A stretch of 64,000 bases of DNA from Magallana angulata (Eukaryota; Mollusca; Bivalvia; Ostreida; Ostreidae): contig NC_069116.1 in assembly GCF_025612915.1 (NCBI RefSeq), positions 49,646,590 through 49,710,589 on the forward strand, in the 5' to 3' direction. Positions 1 to 12,147 of the stretch are shown piece after piece. A program made the translations under genes and the position numbers. Numbering within the stretch: the stretch's first letter is position 1; the number at the start of each line of letters is the position of its first letter. The notes below the pieces were generated by a model. It was not told the origin of the DNA and made no database searches. It saw nothing but the letters and a program-made list of their open reading frames with translations.

Positions 1-110
1 CAGCCGCCCGCCCGCCCACCCGCCCGCCATTTTCACCATTTTAATAACCGGATTTTTCCGTTGGAAAACCCGGTTAAAAACGCATTTGTGTCTGTTAAAA
101 TAAAGAACTG
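1..110. repeat. CCGC-rich low-complexity tract and repeat tail
   Basis: The window opens with an imperfect CCGC/CCCG tetranucleotide run of about 30 bases, followed by an AT-rich stretch with a short near-palindrome (CCGGATTTTTCCG and GGAAAACCCGG). It looks like the edge of an interspersed element cut by the window. The family is not identified. Confidence 0.4.
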
Positions 111-1016
111 GTTTGTATTATTTTTTCTGCAAGAAGGTAATTAAGATGAAAGCATGTAGTGGTGGTGGTACCATGACACATATCTTTGTAAGATTCACCG
201 TATCAGTATTAGCGTCATAAACCAACCCATGTGCTGGCACCACGATGATGTTATAATACATGTACGGTACTTTTTGGTATTTAAACCTATAGTGACCATT
301 CTCTGAGTAATCTATCATTCTCCAGGTACAGCTGCATATGCAAAGACTTACCCCTTGGAATGGTACATGTGGGATAGGGGGCTAGAGAACAAAGTTTGAT
401 TGACAAAAAACATTTATGGTTTTTAACTAAGACAGGAGAATTTCTACCTGAAATTTTCCTTTCATGTTTATTTTTATGATAGCTCAACATTTCCAGATGA
501 TCCAACAAATGATGAGAATGCTGTAAACCAGACTCTTGGAAATATCTTTACATGTTAACTCATCAATCCTGTTTTTATATCATCAAATCCTGTTTTTATA
601 TCATCAAATTAATCATAAGACGAAAAACATTAATGTATTGGTTCTAAGACTGAATCAATTTAATGATTATTTTATTGCATTAATGAGAAGGGGGACATCT
701 AAATTTTAAAGCAAATCATGGACATTGAGTTATTCACCTTTGCAAATCTTACAATTAAAATGTTTTGACATTTCTGGCCTCAAAACCAATACATTAATTT
801 TTTGGCTGGTATAACATCCACCATTTCTGATCTTTTTTTTTAAAGTCATCTATCTCTATGTTATAGTAAGTAGAAATTTTGCAAAAATTATGTTACAGCT
901 TGAATTGTATGTACATGTATGTATAGTATAATATTATTTTCTTATGACAATATCTGTGCATTTTGTTGTCAAATCCTTTATATCACTTGTTTTCTTACAT
1001 TCCTATAGTATCTTAC
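111..1016. other. SLC9A8 terminal intron, no supported exon
   Basis: The exon at 1017-1085 ends in a good donor, so this stretch should be the intron running toward C-terminal exons beyond the window. I searched the minus strand for the conserved segment after SLSKTKEM (an acidic region like ESEHLSELTEEE in vertebrate NHE8) and did not find it. Short open stretches occur on both strands near 185-560 but none has convincing exon structure. Confidence 0.5.
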
Positions 1017-4000
1017 CATTTCCTTGGTTTTACTCAGGGACACCTCCTTATCGGATTTCTTCTTCTTTTTCTTGGTTTCTAGACACTAAAAATAACAAAT
1101 ATTTAATGCAATTATCAACTTCGCTTTATTCAAACAAATTCACATACATGTCACTATTAGACTAAAGCAAGTAGACTGAACCTTAGGATCTCTAAATCAG
1201 TTACATGCTTATCATTTATAGAGTATGATTCATGCTCTTAACAACTGTAAATGCATGCTGCTGAATGAATTGTTGATGCTCTTCCCAAAGAATTTATTGT
1301 AAATATAAACTGATGCTAAAATACACCCTATGTCTGGAAATCTACAACACAATGCTACATGACAGGTAGTCACTGTGTCAACGAATTTTCAAATCTCTCT
1401 ATGCAGTTTTCCTGAGTGTTTGATGTGTGAAAAGCATTAACACATTGAAACTGCATGTGATATTGAAAGACTGAAAACAGAAATTAGGTGTAAAATCATT
1501 TCTTGTGTGTTTACCCTTCAAGCAATAATAAATTGAAAAGTTTATTTAGCTATAAGATTTTTATTCAAATACAGATACTGTAAATCAACTTTTATAAACA
1601 TGTACCATATCTGTAATACGATAGTCTGACCAGAATTCCGGATCGATAATGTTCGTATTTAGTAGTTTTAGTTTTAGTTTCCGGTTATGAAATAAAAACA
1701 CGAGTTCAGACCATTTATTCCTCTCACATCCATCGTCCATTTATCATAAACATCGATACCGGTACATGGTGGAGAATCATTAACTGTTAATCTACACCCG
1801 TTATTTCAACAAGGCCGTCTATGATGGATTCACAGAAAATCCATATTACGAGATTTTCCGGCCATGTACATGAAGACCCCCAGAAGTTCCTCGATGAACT
1901 GGATAGTTACTTGATACTTCACGGCATTAAAGTAACATCGACAAACCGTAAGTGTGCTGCTTTTCACCTACATCTACAAGGACCGGCTTTGTCCTGGTAC
2001 CAACGACTGGCCGACACAGTAAAGTATAACTGGAATAATTTGCATGCAGCTTTCCTGGCACAGTATAACAACAACCATTGTTTCCACATTGACGTTGAGA
2101 AGTTCCACTCATTAAGATTGCAACCAAATCAACGCATTGAGGACTTTTATGCCACAGTGGTCGATCTGGGAACGAGATTGGAGGTTGCTGACAGAGATAT
2201 CATGCACCGTTTCATCGCGGGCCTCCCAGACCAGCTGGCATTTTTCGTTCGGGCAGGCCGACCCATCGATTTGGCCCAGTCTTTTGAATCTGCCCTGTCT
2301 GGCGCCGCAAGTGGTTACAGGAAATCTGTTCCTCCAGAGCTGTTGCAGCCCACTGCTGCCCCAGAGACCTGTACTACCATACCTATGGCTGCTGCTGCCA
2401 CACAGCCCTCCATTGAAAACCTCGTTAGGAAGATTGAGTTGCTCTCTACTCAAGTAGACGACCTTCGTCAGCTTAACTCTCGCAACCAGGACCGCCACAT
2501 CCCACGAGGAGGATTCCGCATGTAGAACATAGACTTTTTTATCTTGAGATTATACATTGTATTTTCAACTTGTGTCTTTTCATTTTGATACATATTCAAA
2601 ACCATTTTTCATTTTTATACTTTAGCACTGTAAGTACAGTACTTTGCTATTGCTGAAACTTACGCTTTTTCAGAAAATCACCAATGTGCAATGTTTACTT
2701 TTTCCATGAATTCTAGCTTTTTCCAAAATAGTCACTACTGCAACAAAATGTCAGTGTGTTACACAATTGCAATTTACTTAATTGTATCTACATTGTTTAC
2801 TTGGCATTTGCAGATTAGTTTTCTTCTTAATGCACTCTGATTTGAATATCATGTTGTGTAAATGTGAGAGTGTTTGATGGGCCCAATGAATGGTGTATAC
2901 ATGTTTCGTACATTTTATTCACTTCTGATTTCATTACTATAGAATGTCCATTTCTTCAGGTTGACTACCATGGAATACTAGTATTAATAACAATGGAATT
3001 ATTATTTCTGTGACAATGTACTTTCATCAGATGTCCATATTTCACCTATTGTTGAGATTCCCTTGATCTTTATCATTTATGTCATTTCTTGATTTTGGAA
3101 TTCTGGTCTTTGATGTTGTTTGAAAAAATTCTCCAATTTTTTTTTTGCACGGCGGGGATGTACCATATCTGTAATATGATAGTCTGACCAGAATTCCGGA
3201 TCGATAATGTTCGACCATGTTGGTTCCGTATTTAGTAGTTTTAGTTTTAGTTTCCGGTTATGAAATAAAAAGATGGAAAACTCATCACGAGTTCAGACCA
3301 TTTATTCCTCTCACATCCATCGTCCATTTATCATAAACATCGATACCGGAACAAACAACAAAACTGCTTCGTGATGACTATTTTCCCAATCAAAGCTTTA
3401 TCCACATACGTGTTATTATTACACCCATACGACAAAGGCTGTTTCACAACAGGAAATATTTGCAACAATGGTTCTTGGGAACCTTGCAAATATTTCTTTT
3501 AAATTACACAAATAAAAGTTGGTTTACAGTAGCTTATCTGTCGTTGTTACCTTCATGATTGGCAGTGTCATGCCTCCAAGGAAGATAACTGTGAACAGTA
3601 CAATGATCAGAGTTGCTGTAACTAGAACATATCTCTTCTCCTGCTCAAACTCAAGGTGAAGACTCAGGGAGAAGGCAATAGCACCACGTAAACCTACAGT
3701 ACAAGCCAAAATATCAAAATACATGTAGTGTAGACTCAGGGCGAGGGCAATAGCACCACATAAACCTACAGTACATGTCAAAACATCAAAATATGTTTAG
3801 ACTCAGGGCAAAGGCAATAGCACCTCATAAACTTCCAGTACAGGTCAAAATATCAAATTATGTGTAGACTCAGGGCAAAGGCAATAATCCTGTGCAACCT
3901 ACAGTAAATGTCAAAACATTCAACATTTGTGTATACTTAGGGCAAAGGCAAAAACCCCATGTAAACCTATAGTACAGGTCAAAATATCAACATGATTATG

Positions 4001-7000
4001 TGAAGACTTCAGCAAAAGGCAATATACCTACAGTACAGATTAGGTGTAAAATATCAAAATAATTATGTGAAAACTCGGGGCAAAGTCAACAGTAACATGT
4101 TAACCCAAAGTACAGGTAAAAATATCAACATTATTACCGTATGTGAAAACTAAGGGTAAATGCAATAGCACTGCATAAAAAAGTTCAGAACAACATAAAT
4201 TTATAGTAAAGGTTAAAACATCAACACACAAAACTGTACGTTTGATCAGCTACATAGTTGTTTAAAATAATTCATAGTGTATGCTTATAGTCTTACATGT
4301 AACAAGTACCGGTACATTTAACAATAATGCTTTTATGAACATTACACAATACTTACCACTAAACCACATGATAAATTGATTCTTCCTTGAGATTCTGTGT
4401 TCTCTGAAGTAGTTCATGATAAATGAAAGAGGAAATATGTTGAAAGCTCTTCCAATTAGTACCAAAGCCTAAAACAGATCCAATTTTACATCAACAAAAT
4501 CACCAATAACCAGGGTAAAAGAAAATGTGGCATATACACTTATTTAATTGTAATCAAATGTTCCAGGGTACCATTAGATACTTGCAATAAATAAAGGCAA
4601 GTCTTTACATAAGAAATTTAATTTAGAGTTTACAGGAAAGGAATTTCAGATATACATAAAGGTTAAATACATAAACCGGTACACGTAGGTAGGGAATATT
4701 TAGATGTGAATATATCAAACTTACAATGCTCCATATCACAAAAGCAGGTTTAACCATCAATCTAAAGCTGAAAAGGGCTAAGCCTAGATAGGCAAACACG
4801 CAGGTTTCTGGAACAAAAAGGCATTCATAACCAAGGTACCGAAACACTACATGGAATTTGATCCTAATGCACAACGGGCAACATGAAAAAGGAGACTACA
4901 TGTACATGTATAAATTACACACACCTTCTTTTATTGAATTATTTTCCAAGGGTGAATAATACAATGAAAATTGTGCATTAGCATTAGCAAGCAACCAAAG
5001 CACTTTTGAAATACAATGTCCAAGTATTTCTACAACTTTGCAGTGAATTTGTGTTGACTGGTATATTACACATTTGCATGCATGACTTCAATCAAAATAA
5101 ATCTTTTGTGAAGAGAATAATAAATATTTATGTTCAATTTACCAGTATCATTGTACTTAATTTAATAACCTATAGCATGTCTTGAATGGATTTAATGGTA
5201 GCTTCATGACTTAGATAAACTAAAGATTTATTTCCTACATCAGTACTTGTTGTAAAGTCTTTGTGACGATGTATGATTTGTATATTTCTTATGTCAAAAT
5301 CACAATGCATCATTTTTGTTTACATGTACAAAGTTTACCTAAGTAAACTCATTAAGCAAACTTAGCTTGATCACACATATTCATTAAAAGTTATGGTTCT
5401 GAGTGTTTAATGTTAATATCAATTTTATGAGACTTGTACAAAGAAAGCTGATGAAAGCAGCCTGTCTCACAAACTTTGTGTAGATGAATTTTAAATACCT
5501 GCTATAAAGGCTATAGTCCTGAATGTCTGTTGAGTAGTAATCTGTGTCACCGGGGACAGATTGGGGTGAGTATAATGAGACATCACGATGCCACAAAACA
5601 ATATGGCCATAATACCTGAAAAATAAATTACACTTAAACCTACAGTGCACTGAATAATTGTGTACCCACTGTTTACAATAAACGACAGGCACCTGATGTT
5701 ATAACATTTTGTCAAAATAAACATATATACCCTATTCCTAATAACAACCATGTATTATTAGGTAAAGAATATTTATTTTTATTATGACAAAAAATTATAA
5801 CATCAGGTGCCCGTGCAATAAACTGGTATTCATGTATTTAGTGAACAGTTATACAGTGTCTCTTTACAGTGTATTTTCCTTTCTTCTGTACCATATTTTT
5901 AATGACAAAAATGTTTGATTTAAGGAAATTATTATAGAGGTATTAGTCATCTCACCTGATAAATGGATTCCTTCTGCTAAAGCATATGGCAAATATGAAA
6001 ATGTCAACATAAGTCCAAACTCCAGTGAGGGAGTTTTCCTTAAATCTACATATTTTAAAAGCTTAATTTCATCAAGGAATACAAAAAAAGATAATATCAA
6101 GAGAAAATTAATTAATTGCAATACTATTGTATATATCTCTCATATTATTGCAGAATAGAAAATGTCAATTTCAGTTTGAAAAACTAAATTGAATTGATTT
6201 CCTAAATTTGCATTCTGAACATTGTTCAATATACCAATATTGTAGTAACACTTTTATGCATAATAAATATATCATACATGTTACATGCATCTGTATCTTA
6301 AGTAGAGAATTTCAGTGGCTAAAAAAAAGAAGCAATATCCATTCCTCATTTCATAACATACATATATATACACATTCTATCTAAAAAAAACTTCACTATC
6401 AATCAAAATCAAAGGATACTAATGCACTGATTAACCCACACACAACTCCAATGGCTGCTGAGCCAAAGAACATGCCCAGAAATCGGCCTACTGCTGAGAA
6501 CACTGCCTGAGTTTTACTAGTGATCTGTACAGAAGGGTCCGCATACTCTAACACAGTACTGAAAGAACATGCAAGATACATGTATATTAAAGGGGTCACT
6601 GTGTTAACCAAAGCATACAGTTTAAAGTTTATAGCATGCTAGGGGTCGAGGTTTATAAAATACATGTAATTTAATCTTTGTGCAAAGATGCTGTAATTGG
6701 TACTTTTATAGCATTTAAACCTATACATTATGATATCGAAAATATCAAAATTCCTTGCTATTCTCAAGTTTATCAATAAGCAGGATCAAGTCTAAGTTTG
6801 CTGAATTATTACAACATTAATGTCTAAATTTTCCAAAATGAACATGCACAAGTAAATTGTTAACATAAAAATAACTAATTTACAACATCATCCTAATGTG
6901 CGCCGGCGAACGAAGTGAGCTCTAAGAACCAGTGTGCGCGGGAAAAAGAACGAGCTAAACCTACAGTTCAACAAACAAAATTTGTTGTCTACGTCCCATA

Positions 7001-7574
7001 ATGCTCTCTAATGTTTTCACCCGTGGTGCTATGCCAAAAATGGCCGACTTTTAACTCGTAATTTACAGTTTGAAGACACGTTTTGAGTACCGCATATTCT
7101 TTGGCGAGACTCAAAAGATTTGTTACATGCTTCCATACCTCCGTATTGAGTTGAGAAACGTAAACAAAGACGAACAAAGTCATGGATGACGTCACAGTGC
7201 ACTCGCGCTATATTTCCCGCGATACATTTAAGATGTGGATCAAACATCTGTAATGCGTGTACTAGCTATTTCAGTATAGACTGCGATACCTGCCTCATTT
7301 ACATATGATTTGTTTTTAATTTTTTTTTAATATAGAGATTTTATGTATATATATAAGCAAGAGCCATACTTTACTGTCATATCGATCCATTTTTAAGCTA
7401 ATTGTGTATGCATGAGTAGGGAGGAAATAAACAATAGGACATTTTGAACTAAATAAAAAGGAATAAAATGAAAAAAATAAACACTTAAAAAAATTATGTA
7501 GATATTGCATATAGTCAGACCATTAAATTTAAAAGTGGGGAAATTAAACACCTACAAACAGGTACCGATCTCTC

Positions 7575-7612
<38 letters not shown>

Positions 7613-10600
7613 TCTCTCTCTGGGAAGGGGGTTGCGCTGTATGTATCATAACCATTAAAATTAGTACCTTTGGCATACTTATTGTAGAGCAATACTCTCT
7701 CAAAAATTCTTTGACGTTCGTTGATACCCAAATAAAACTAAGTTGACAATGATGCAAGGTATGTGTAATTCTTGCTGCGCTCGCCAGAATGGTAGCACCG
7801 TAAAACATATTATCATACTTTAATGCTTTCAAAAATTGGTGACATATACTATCTGTATTTCTCAGGATACCTACGTAGTAAGTACAATAGACACTGCATC
7901 ATTCAACACACTCTCCCCAAACACCAACATGTAGAGAATAGGATCCACATCTAAGGCATGGAAAATAGCCAGAGTAGCCACAGGGTCCACGGCTGATATC
8001 AGCGAGCCAAAGGCAAAGGATTCAATCCAGCTCAACTTGTACACTACCTCTGCCTGTAATAGAATGTAAAATCTCTCATCTTTCTGCTGAATACAACCTT
8101 CATACTTTATTGAGCTGGTGCAATATAATCATTATTTACTGTGTTACATTGTAAATATTTTAAGGAATAGCTTATATAATCTCCCCTAGTTTACAATAAT
8201 ATATGAATTTTATCAAATGACTTGTATGTTCTCTATCCCTAAACCTTCATGACTGTAAAAATGTCTGTAATGAATATACCTGACAGCCTCCAATTATGAA
8301 ATATTTGAGGTTTACCCAATATACAGGTGTCGAATGCTATATCTTTTTTTTAGATATAAATATATAGATCAGTATTTTAAATTATTACTGATCCAGTAAA
8401 AAAACAGTACCGGTACCTGTCCTAGAAGGTATATGCCCCCTCCCACCACTAGAGCTGACACCACAGTTCCAAGAATGGCAAACACCAATATAGAGCCAAG
8501 GTTGTGGAAAAAGTTACCCTGAAGACAAAAATCATATTATACATTTATACACTTATATAATAGAAAATGAGCACAATGTAGACATCCTGAATTATTTCAA
8601 ATTGGAATGCAGGTTTTACATATACATGTACATGTATTCTGTACAATTTCCACCACTATGCTTTTAATTATTGAATTTAAGGTAAGGTTTGTGGTTTGTA
8701 TTTCTATTTTTTTAATTGCACCAAAAATACATACCATTTTGTTCATCATACAATTTTTTTTTTATATAGAACATCCAAGTCAATTATAGTGTCATATAAA
8801 CCTCAGGGTTGTCTCTAAAAATTGAAGTAGAAGGAAGAAATAAAAAAGTAGAAGGGGGTCTGGGGGTCTTTCTTATAGCTACATTGTGTTTGAAATGCAA
8901 TTATAGTCGGGTAAATAAGGCATTATAGGCGGGGGAATTCCCCGCCCCCCGGGTCTTAGAGACAACCCTGTAAACCTTTACATTAAATCTGAAATAAAGG
9001 ATACCGTAGTTATGTCACAATGGAAATCTGAGTTATCTCCCTGTAGCCACAAACCTCACCTTAAGTGATTATCAACCTAAGATCATGTCAAAGTAAATTG
9101 TGGCAACATTTACCAACATCTTGTTTATTTATCTGTACTGTTAAAGTGTACCGTAAAATGATAGGAGCATATAATGAATATGTGCATAAGTTTTAACTTC
9201 AAAAACAGCTATATGTACATCATGACAATGATGTCATTCAAGTACAGAACTTATCAATTGTCTAGTTCAGTAGACTGTAGTTAACTCATTATGGAACTAT
9301 TAAAATCAACATGCTATACAAGAAAAAAAATTACACATTTCAAATAACTTTTAAGTTGTTTCTTACACATTAAAATCTTATATATACCTTGTGCAGATTG
9401 TATCCTGATTCAAAGATAATGGGAGGCAGTAAAACTATAAAGAACACTGTGGGACTGAAAGCTTCACGATTCTGCAAAAAAGATATTGTTTCACAATACA
9501 TGTGTGTTTGTACAAAATCCTTTAACTTACATGATTGCATCAGCAATCTTTATATGGAAGTGTAAATCATAAAAAAGAATGATTTTCAAGCCCGTCCATT
9601 AAAAAAATTAGTGTCAGTCATTTTGTTTGCGTTTACAGCATAATTACCTGAGGATCTCCTGAATTAAAAATTTTCAACAACAATCCTGCAAATGCACCTA
9701 CAAAATATAAAAAAAAACAAATATCAGTACATCTATACAAATAAAAGATGATAAAAAATATTTTACCCATTGCTACATATACCTGTATCATGAACATTGT
9801 TGTAGTTATCATGGTCATGAAAAAAAAAATATTCTTAAGTTTAAACATAAACAACTAATCCATAGGGATTTTTTCTCTCTTTTTATCATCTCTATAATAT
9901 AAAAATAAGATATGTTAAAGTAACTGTATGTAGATTTAAGATTTCAAATTGAATAAAAATTACCTAATAAAATGTCTGCAATGCTTTCAGGTAAATAGTG
10001 AAATCTGGTTTGAATAAGCATATGTGTGGTCAATATTGCCAGAGCTGAAAATAAAAAAAAAACATCAAGAAAACGTTGAAAGATATTATCTAACGAACAT
10101 GTGTCTATAAACCGAGAGTTCAAATCATATGATGAAAATTCAAAATGAAGGAAAAAAGCAATATTCAAGACAAAATCATGTCTATTACATTAGAATTTCT
10201 TTGATTATCAAAAACAAGCATACCAACAACGAGGAGGATGAAGAAGATGGTGAAGCTACTGTGATGCTCTTCCTCCGCCGCTCCTTTCTTGGGCAGGTCC
10301 ACTGCTACACGCTTGGTTGTAGTGGCTATCGTTGTTGTAAAAGTAGTTGTTGAGTTGATGAGTTCTGTACCATTTGTGCCATTTACATCAATAAAACTAC
10401 AAATGAGTTTATAGTTTTGAGAGTAAAGATCCACTTACCAGTTGCTGAGGTCTTTGTGTTACAGGACAAAATACATTTTTACCATTATGAAAAAACATTG
10501 TGACACACCTGCAGAGAGTGAAAGCGCATTTTTACCATTACGAAAAACCATTGTATGACACACCTGCCGAGAGTGAAAGCATGAATGGGTTAAGTCTCTC

Positions 10601-12147
10601 ATGGTTGTCTCGGGGAGCCACATGCATGGAGTGGCCAATTTTGGATCAAGGATAGACATTAACTTTTCCATCTACTTGCCCTTCAGGCAAGTATATTTAA
10701 TTTCCGACTTGCCCTAATGTAAAAATGTGTGGCCCGAAAATCAGAAGACATCATCGTATTCATTAGTTTTTTTTTCGAGTAACTCAGTAAGAGTAAGGTA
10801 AAACATTGATGGACCAGTATTTTTTGCCATACAGTGCTTACCAATCAGCGTATATGTGTCGATCATATCTGTTAACTCGGACTGCAATTAAGCATTAGAC
10901 CTCCCTTACTTTTAATATCAAGCTTTTAAATTAATTTTCGATGGATGCTTCTTCTCTATGAAATTATTAAGTAAATCAAAATCGATATCTTAAAGACGAT
11001 ATCAAACTCCAAATTACATGGGGTACTCCCCTTCTGTAAATTGCAATAAATTTTGTTTTCAAAGGAAAATCTCTGGACTGACATTTTTTAGTCTCCACAA
11101 ATCTCCTCGAGATTACTTTTCCATAGGGCAATAAAAACAAAATTGATATCAATGCAATCCACTAAAGGGGGTACTCCACGTTATTCAAAGTTAGATAACT
11201 TTCGTTGTTATATTCAGTAGAATATTCTCACTATATAACTCTATATAGACGAATAGTCATTAATTGTAATATTACCGGTAGCTCGTCCGAAAAATATTGA
11301 CCGGTCAATATTTTTTTGATATTGACCGGCTAGGAATAATATCTAATGAACATTCCCTCTGTTTCAAATAATCGCCTCTGATTTGTTGATTTGTAAACGA
11401 TGACGTAAATAACCTTTCGCGACTCCAAAACAAGGTGATGTCATAATAGAGAGTCAGTCAAGGCAAGTAAACAACAGACGCGCAATGCAACGGTTTGCTA
11501 TCATAACGGATATAAGGGTTTGCGAACTTCTGAGAAGGAAAATCAGGTAGAACATCTGTATGTTAATTCTTACAGTCAGCGGAATATCACTAGTCACCGT
11601 TTGATGCGGAGGATATTTTGAAAATGAACTTTGCACAAAATTGAATTCGTGAATTCTTTGTTGAGCTGAGAAAATTACGGCGATCTGTTTTCAATTACTT
11701 TCTTAAATTTTGATTTGTTTCTTCATATAACAAAACAAATACTGACTGCGTTTTCGGGCAACATTGATTATATTAGCCCCCTTGGGACGAAAATATTGCC
11801 CTCCGCTTCGCGTCGGGCAATATTTCGTCCCTCGTGGGCTAATATAATCAATGTTGCCCTCAACCCCAGTCAATATTTGTATATTATTATTATTCTATAG
11901 TAGAGTGAACATTTATACAGAATCAAGTGACTGTGAGAAGAAGCCCCTGTGCATCAGCTGTGCATGGTACATGCTTTATCTTACAAAGCATTATTTTTTA
12001 TTAGAAATACCTTCCATTCACTTTAGGGTCCGGTGTAATGTTGGGTACAGCCTCTGATTTGGGTTGAGGATGCGGTGCAGCTTGTTCTGTAACTGGCACG
12101 AACAACGTGCCCAGAACAAGCATCACAACGGTGAAACCTTTCATCAT
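1017..12147 (-). CDS. SLC9A8: Na+/H+ exchanger, NHE8 type (14 exons, 3' end outside window)
   Basis: Electroneutral Na+(K+)/H+ antiporter of the CPA1 family; NHE8 members act in Golgi, endosomes and apical membranes. Coding exons in transcript order: 12011-12147, 10224-10396, 9964-10044, 9648-9697, 9388-9471, 8417-8518, 7875-8053, 6420-6558, 5956-6061, 5499-5615, 4725-4807, 4357-4468, 3551-3693, 1017-1085. Phases join without a break to give 525 residues. Residues 1-20 form a signal-like hydrophobic start ([16 protein letters not shown]), followed by a Thr-rich lumenal stretch and about 12 membrane segments. Family landmarks are PPIIFESGY (exon 5), [13 protein letters not shown] and the ion-binding [10 protein letters not shown] (about 255-264, exon 7), [13 protein letters not shown] (exon 9), GIVMSHYTH (exon 10) and [13 protein letters not shown] (exon 13). 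Exon 14 gives [16 protein letters not shown], matching the start of the NHE8 tail. Vertebrate NHE8 has roughly 75 more C-terminal residues, expected left of base 1. A gag-only LTR element sits in the last intron seen. Confidence 0.95.
1601..1766 (+). repeat. Left LTR of the gag-only element
   Basis: Direct repeat partner of 3159-3353. It starts TGTACCATATCTGTAAT and ends GATACCGGTACA, and a TGG-starting primer-binding-like site follows directly. Confidence 0.85.
1821..2525 (+). CDS. Retrotransposon gag-like protein of the LTR element
   Basis: An open frame of 234 residues inside the LTR element. It has the usual order of a Ty3/gypsy gag core: [19 protein letters not shown] near the start, then [12 protein letters not shown], then a helical region with [19 protein letters not shown] and a conserved [12 protein letters not shown] (about 130-145). 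The C-terminal part is Pro/Thr/Ala-rich and ends in a short predicted coiled coil ([18 protein letters not shown]). No zinc knuckle is visible. It is treated as part of an old mobile element; its role would be particle assembly, which is family knowledge and not shown here. Confidence 0.8.
   Translation: MMDSQKIHITRFSGHVHEDPQKFLDELDSYLILHGIKVTSTNRKCAAFHLHLQGPALSWYQRLADTVKYNWNNLHAAFLAQYNNNHCFHIDVEKFHSLRLQPNQRIEDFYATVVDLGTRLEVADRDIMHRFIAGLPDQLAFFVRAGRPIDLAQSFESALSGAASGYRKSVPPELLQPTAAPETCTTIPMAAAATQPSIENLVRKIELLSTQVDDLRQLNSRNQDRHIPRGGFRM
3159..3353 (+). repeat. Right LTR of the gag-only element
   Basis: Direct repeat partner of 1601-1766, preceded by a short purine tract and followed by the AACA flank repeat. 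It is 29 bases longer than the left copy. Confidence 0.85.
3657..4235 (-). repeat. Degenerate 72-bp tandem array copied from SLC9A8 exon 13
   Basis: About eight head-to-tail units of roughly 65-80 bp run from inside exon 13 into the intron before it. Each unit contains a form of ACTCAGGGCAAAGGCAATAG, then a form of AAACCTACAGTACAGGTC, then AAAATATCAA. In the unit overlapping the exon this is the antisense of the intron end, the acceptor and the codons for [12 protein letters not shown]. The next unit (about 3726-3793) still reads [13 protein letters not shown] in frame behind its own acceptor at 3765; units farther away decay progressively. So an exon edge, including a splice site and a transporter signature, has been amplified. 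Confidence 0.88.
6895..7265. repeat. GC-richer island in SLC9A8 intron 7, probable interspersed repeat
   Basis: A CpG-containing block (GTGCGCCGGCGAACGAAGTG at its left, TTTCCCGCGATAC at its right) stands out from the AT-rich intron. It contains a perfect TGACGTCA (7187-7194), the core of a CRE site. No reading frame of interest is present. It could be an element fragment or an intronic regulatory island. Confidence 0.35.
7575..7621. repeat. (TC)n microsatellite
   Basis: Nearly pure CT dinucleotide run of about 47 bases with one interruption, inside an SLC9A8 intron. Confidence 0.9.
8804..8970. mobile_element. hAT-like MITE with terminal inverted repeats and 7-bp target duplication
   Basis: A 167-bp element begins CAGGGTTGTCTCTAA (8804-8818) and ends with its exact inverse (8956-8970). 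It is flanked by TAAACCT on both sides (8797-8803 and 8971-8977). CAGGG-type ends with 7-8 bp duplications are typical of hAT transposons. The interior is G-rich on the left and has a CCCCGCCCCCCGGG run on the right; it has no coding capacity. Confidence 0.8.
10475..10583. repeat. Two-copy tandem duplication (about 55-bp unit)
   Basis: Two adjacent units share TTTTTACCATTA, then GACACACCTGC, then GAGAGTGAAAGC, with a few differences. They lie in the first SLC9A8 intron with no visible function. Confidence 0.7.
11207..11883 (+). mobile_element. Palindrome-bearing DNA element, copy 1
   Basis: A 677-bp non-coding element, nearly identical over its length to the reverse complement of 34809-35458. 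It has an internal inverted motif (AAAATATTGACCGGTCAATA, near 11294) and, at the far end, a 104-bp near-perfect palindrome (11756-11859). That palindrome starts GGGCAACATTGATTATATTA and its turn is GCTTCGCGTCGG (11805-11816). No transposase frame is present, so it is a non-autonomous element of unidentified superfamily. It lies in the first intron of SLC9A8. Confidence 0.8.

Larger units (their letters stand above)
1601..3353 (+). mobile_element. Gag-only LTR retrotransposon (TR-GAG type, Ty3-like)
   Basis: A 1.75-kb element in the SLC9A8 intron, opposite in orientation to the host gene. It has direct terminal repeats at 1601-1766 and 3159-3353 that begin TGTACC and end ACA. A 4-bp flank AACA repeats on both sides. 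A primer-binding-like TGGTGGAGAATC follows the left LTR, and a purine run GGCGGGGA precedes the right LTR. The only coding part is a gag reading frame at 1821-2525; no protease, reverse transcriptase or integrase is seen in the remaining 630 bases. This fits the known non-autonomous class that depends on a partner for replication. The LTRs are close to identical apart from two short length differences, suggesting a young insertion. It looks whole for its class. Confidence 0.85.

Noticed and set aside
330-565. Plus-strand pieces such as TAAYAKTYPLEWYMWDRG and FPDDPTNDENAVNQTLG
   Set aside because: They look faintly protein-like and the first follows a CTCCAG, but the two cannot be joined by good splice sites and no family is recognised. 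Chance or an old relic.
2112-2498. Overlapping frames on both strands within the gag region
   Set aside because: Shadows of the gag frame.
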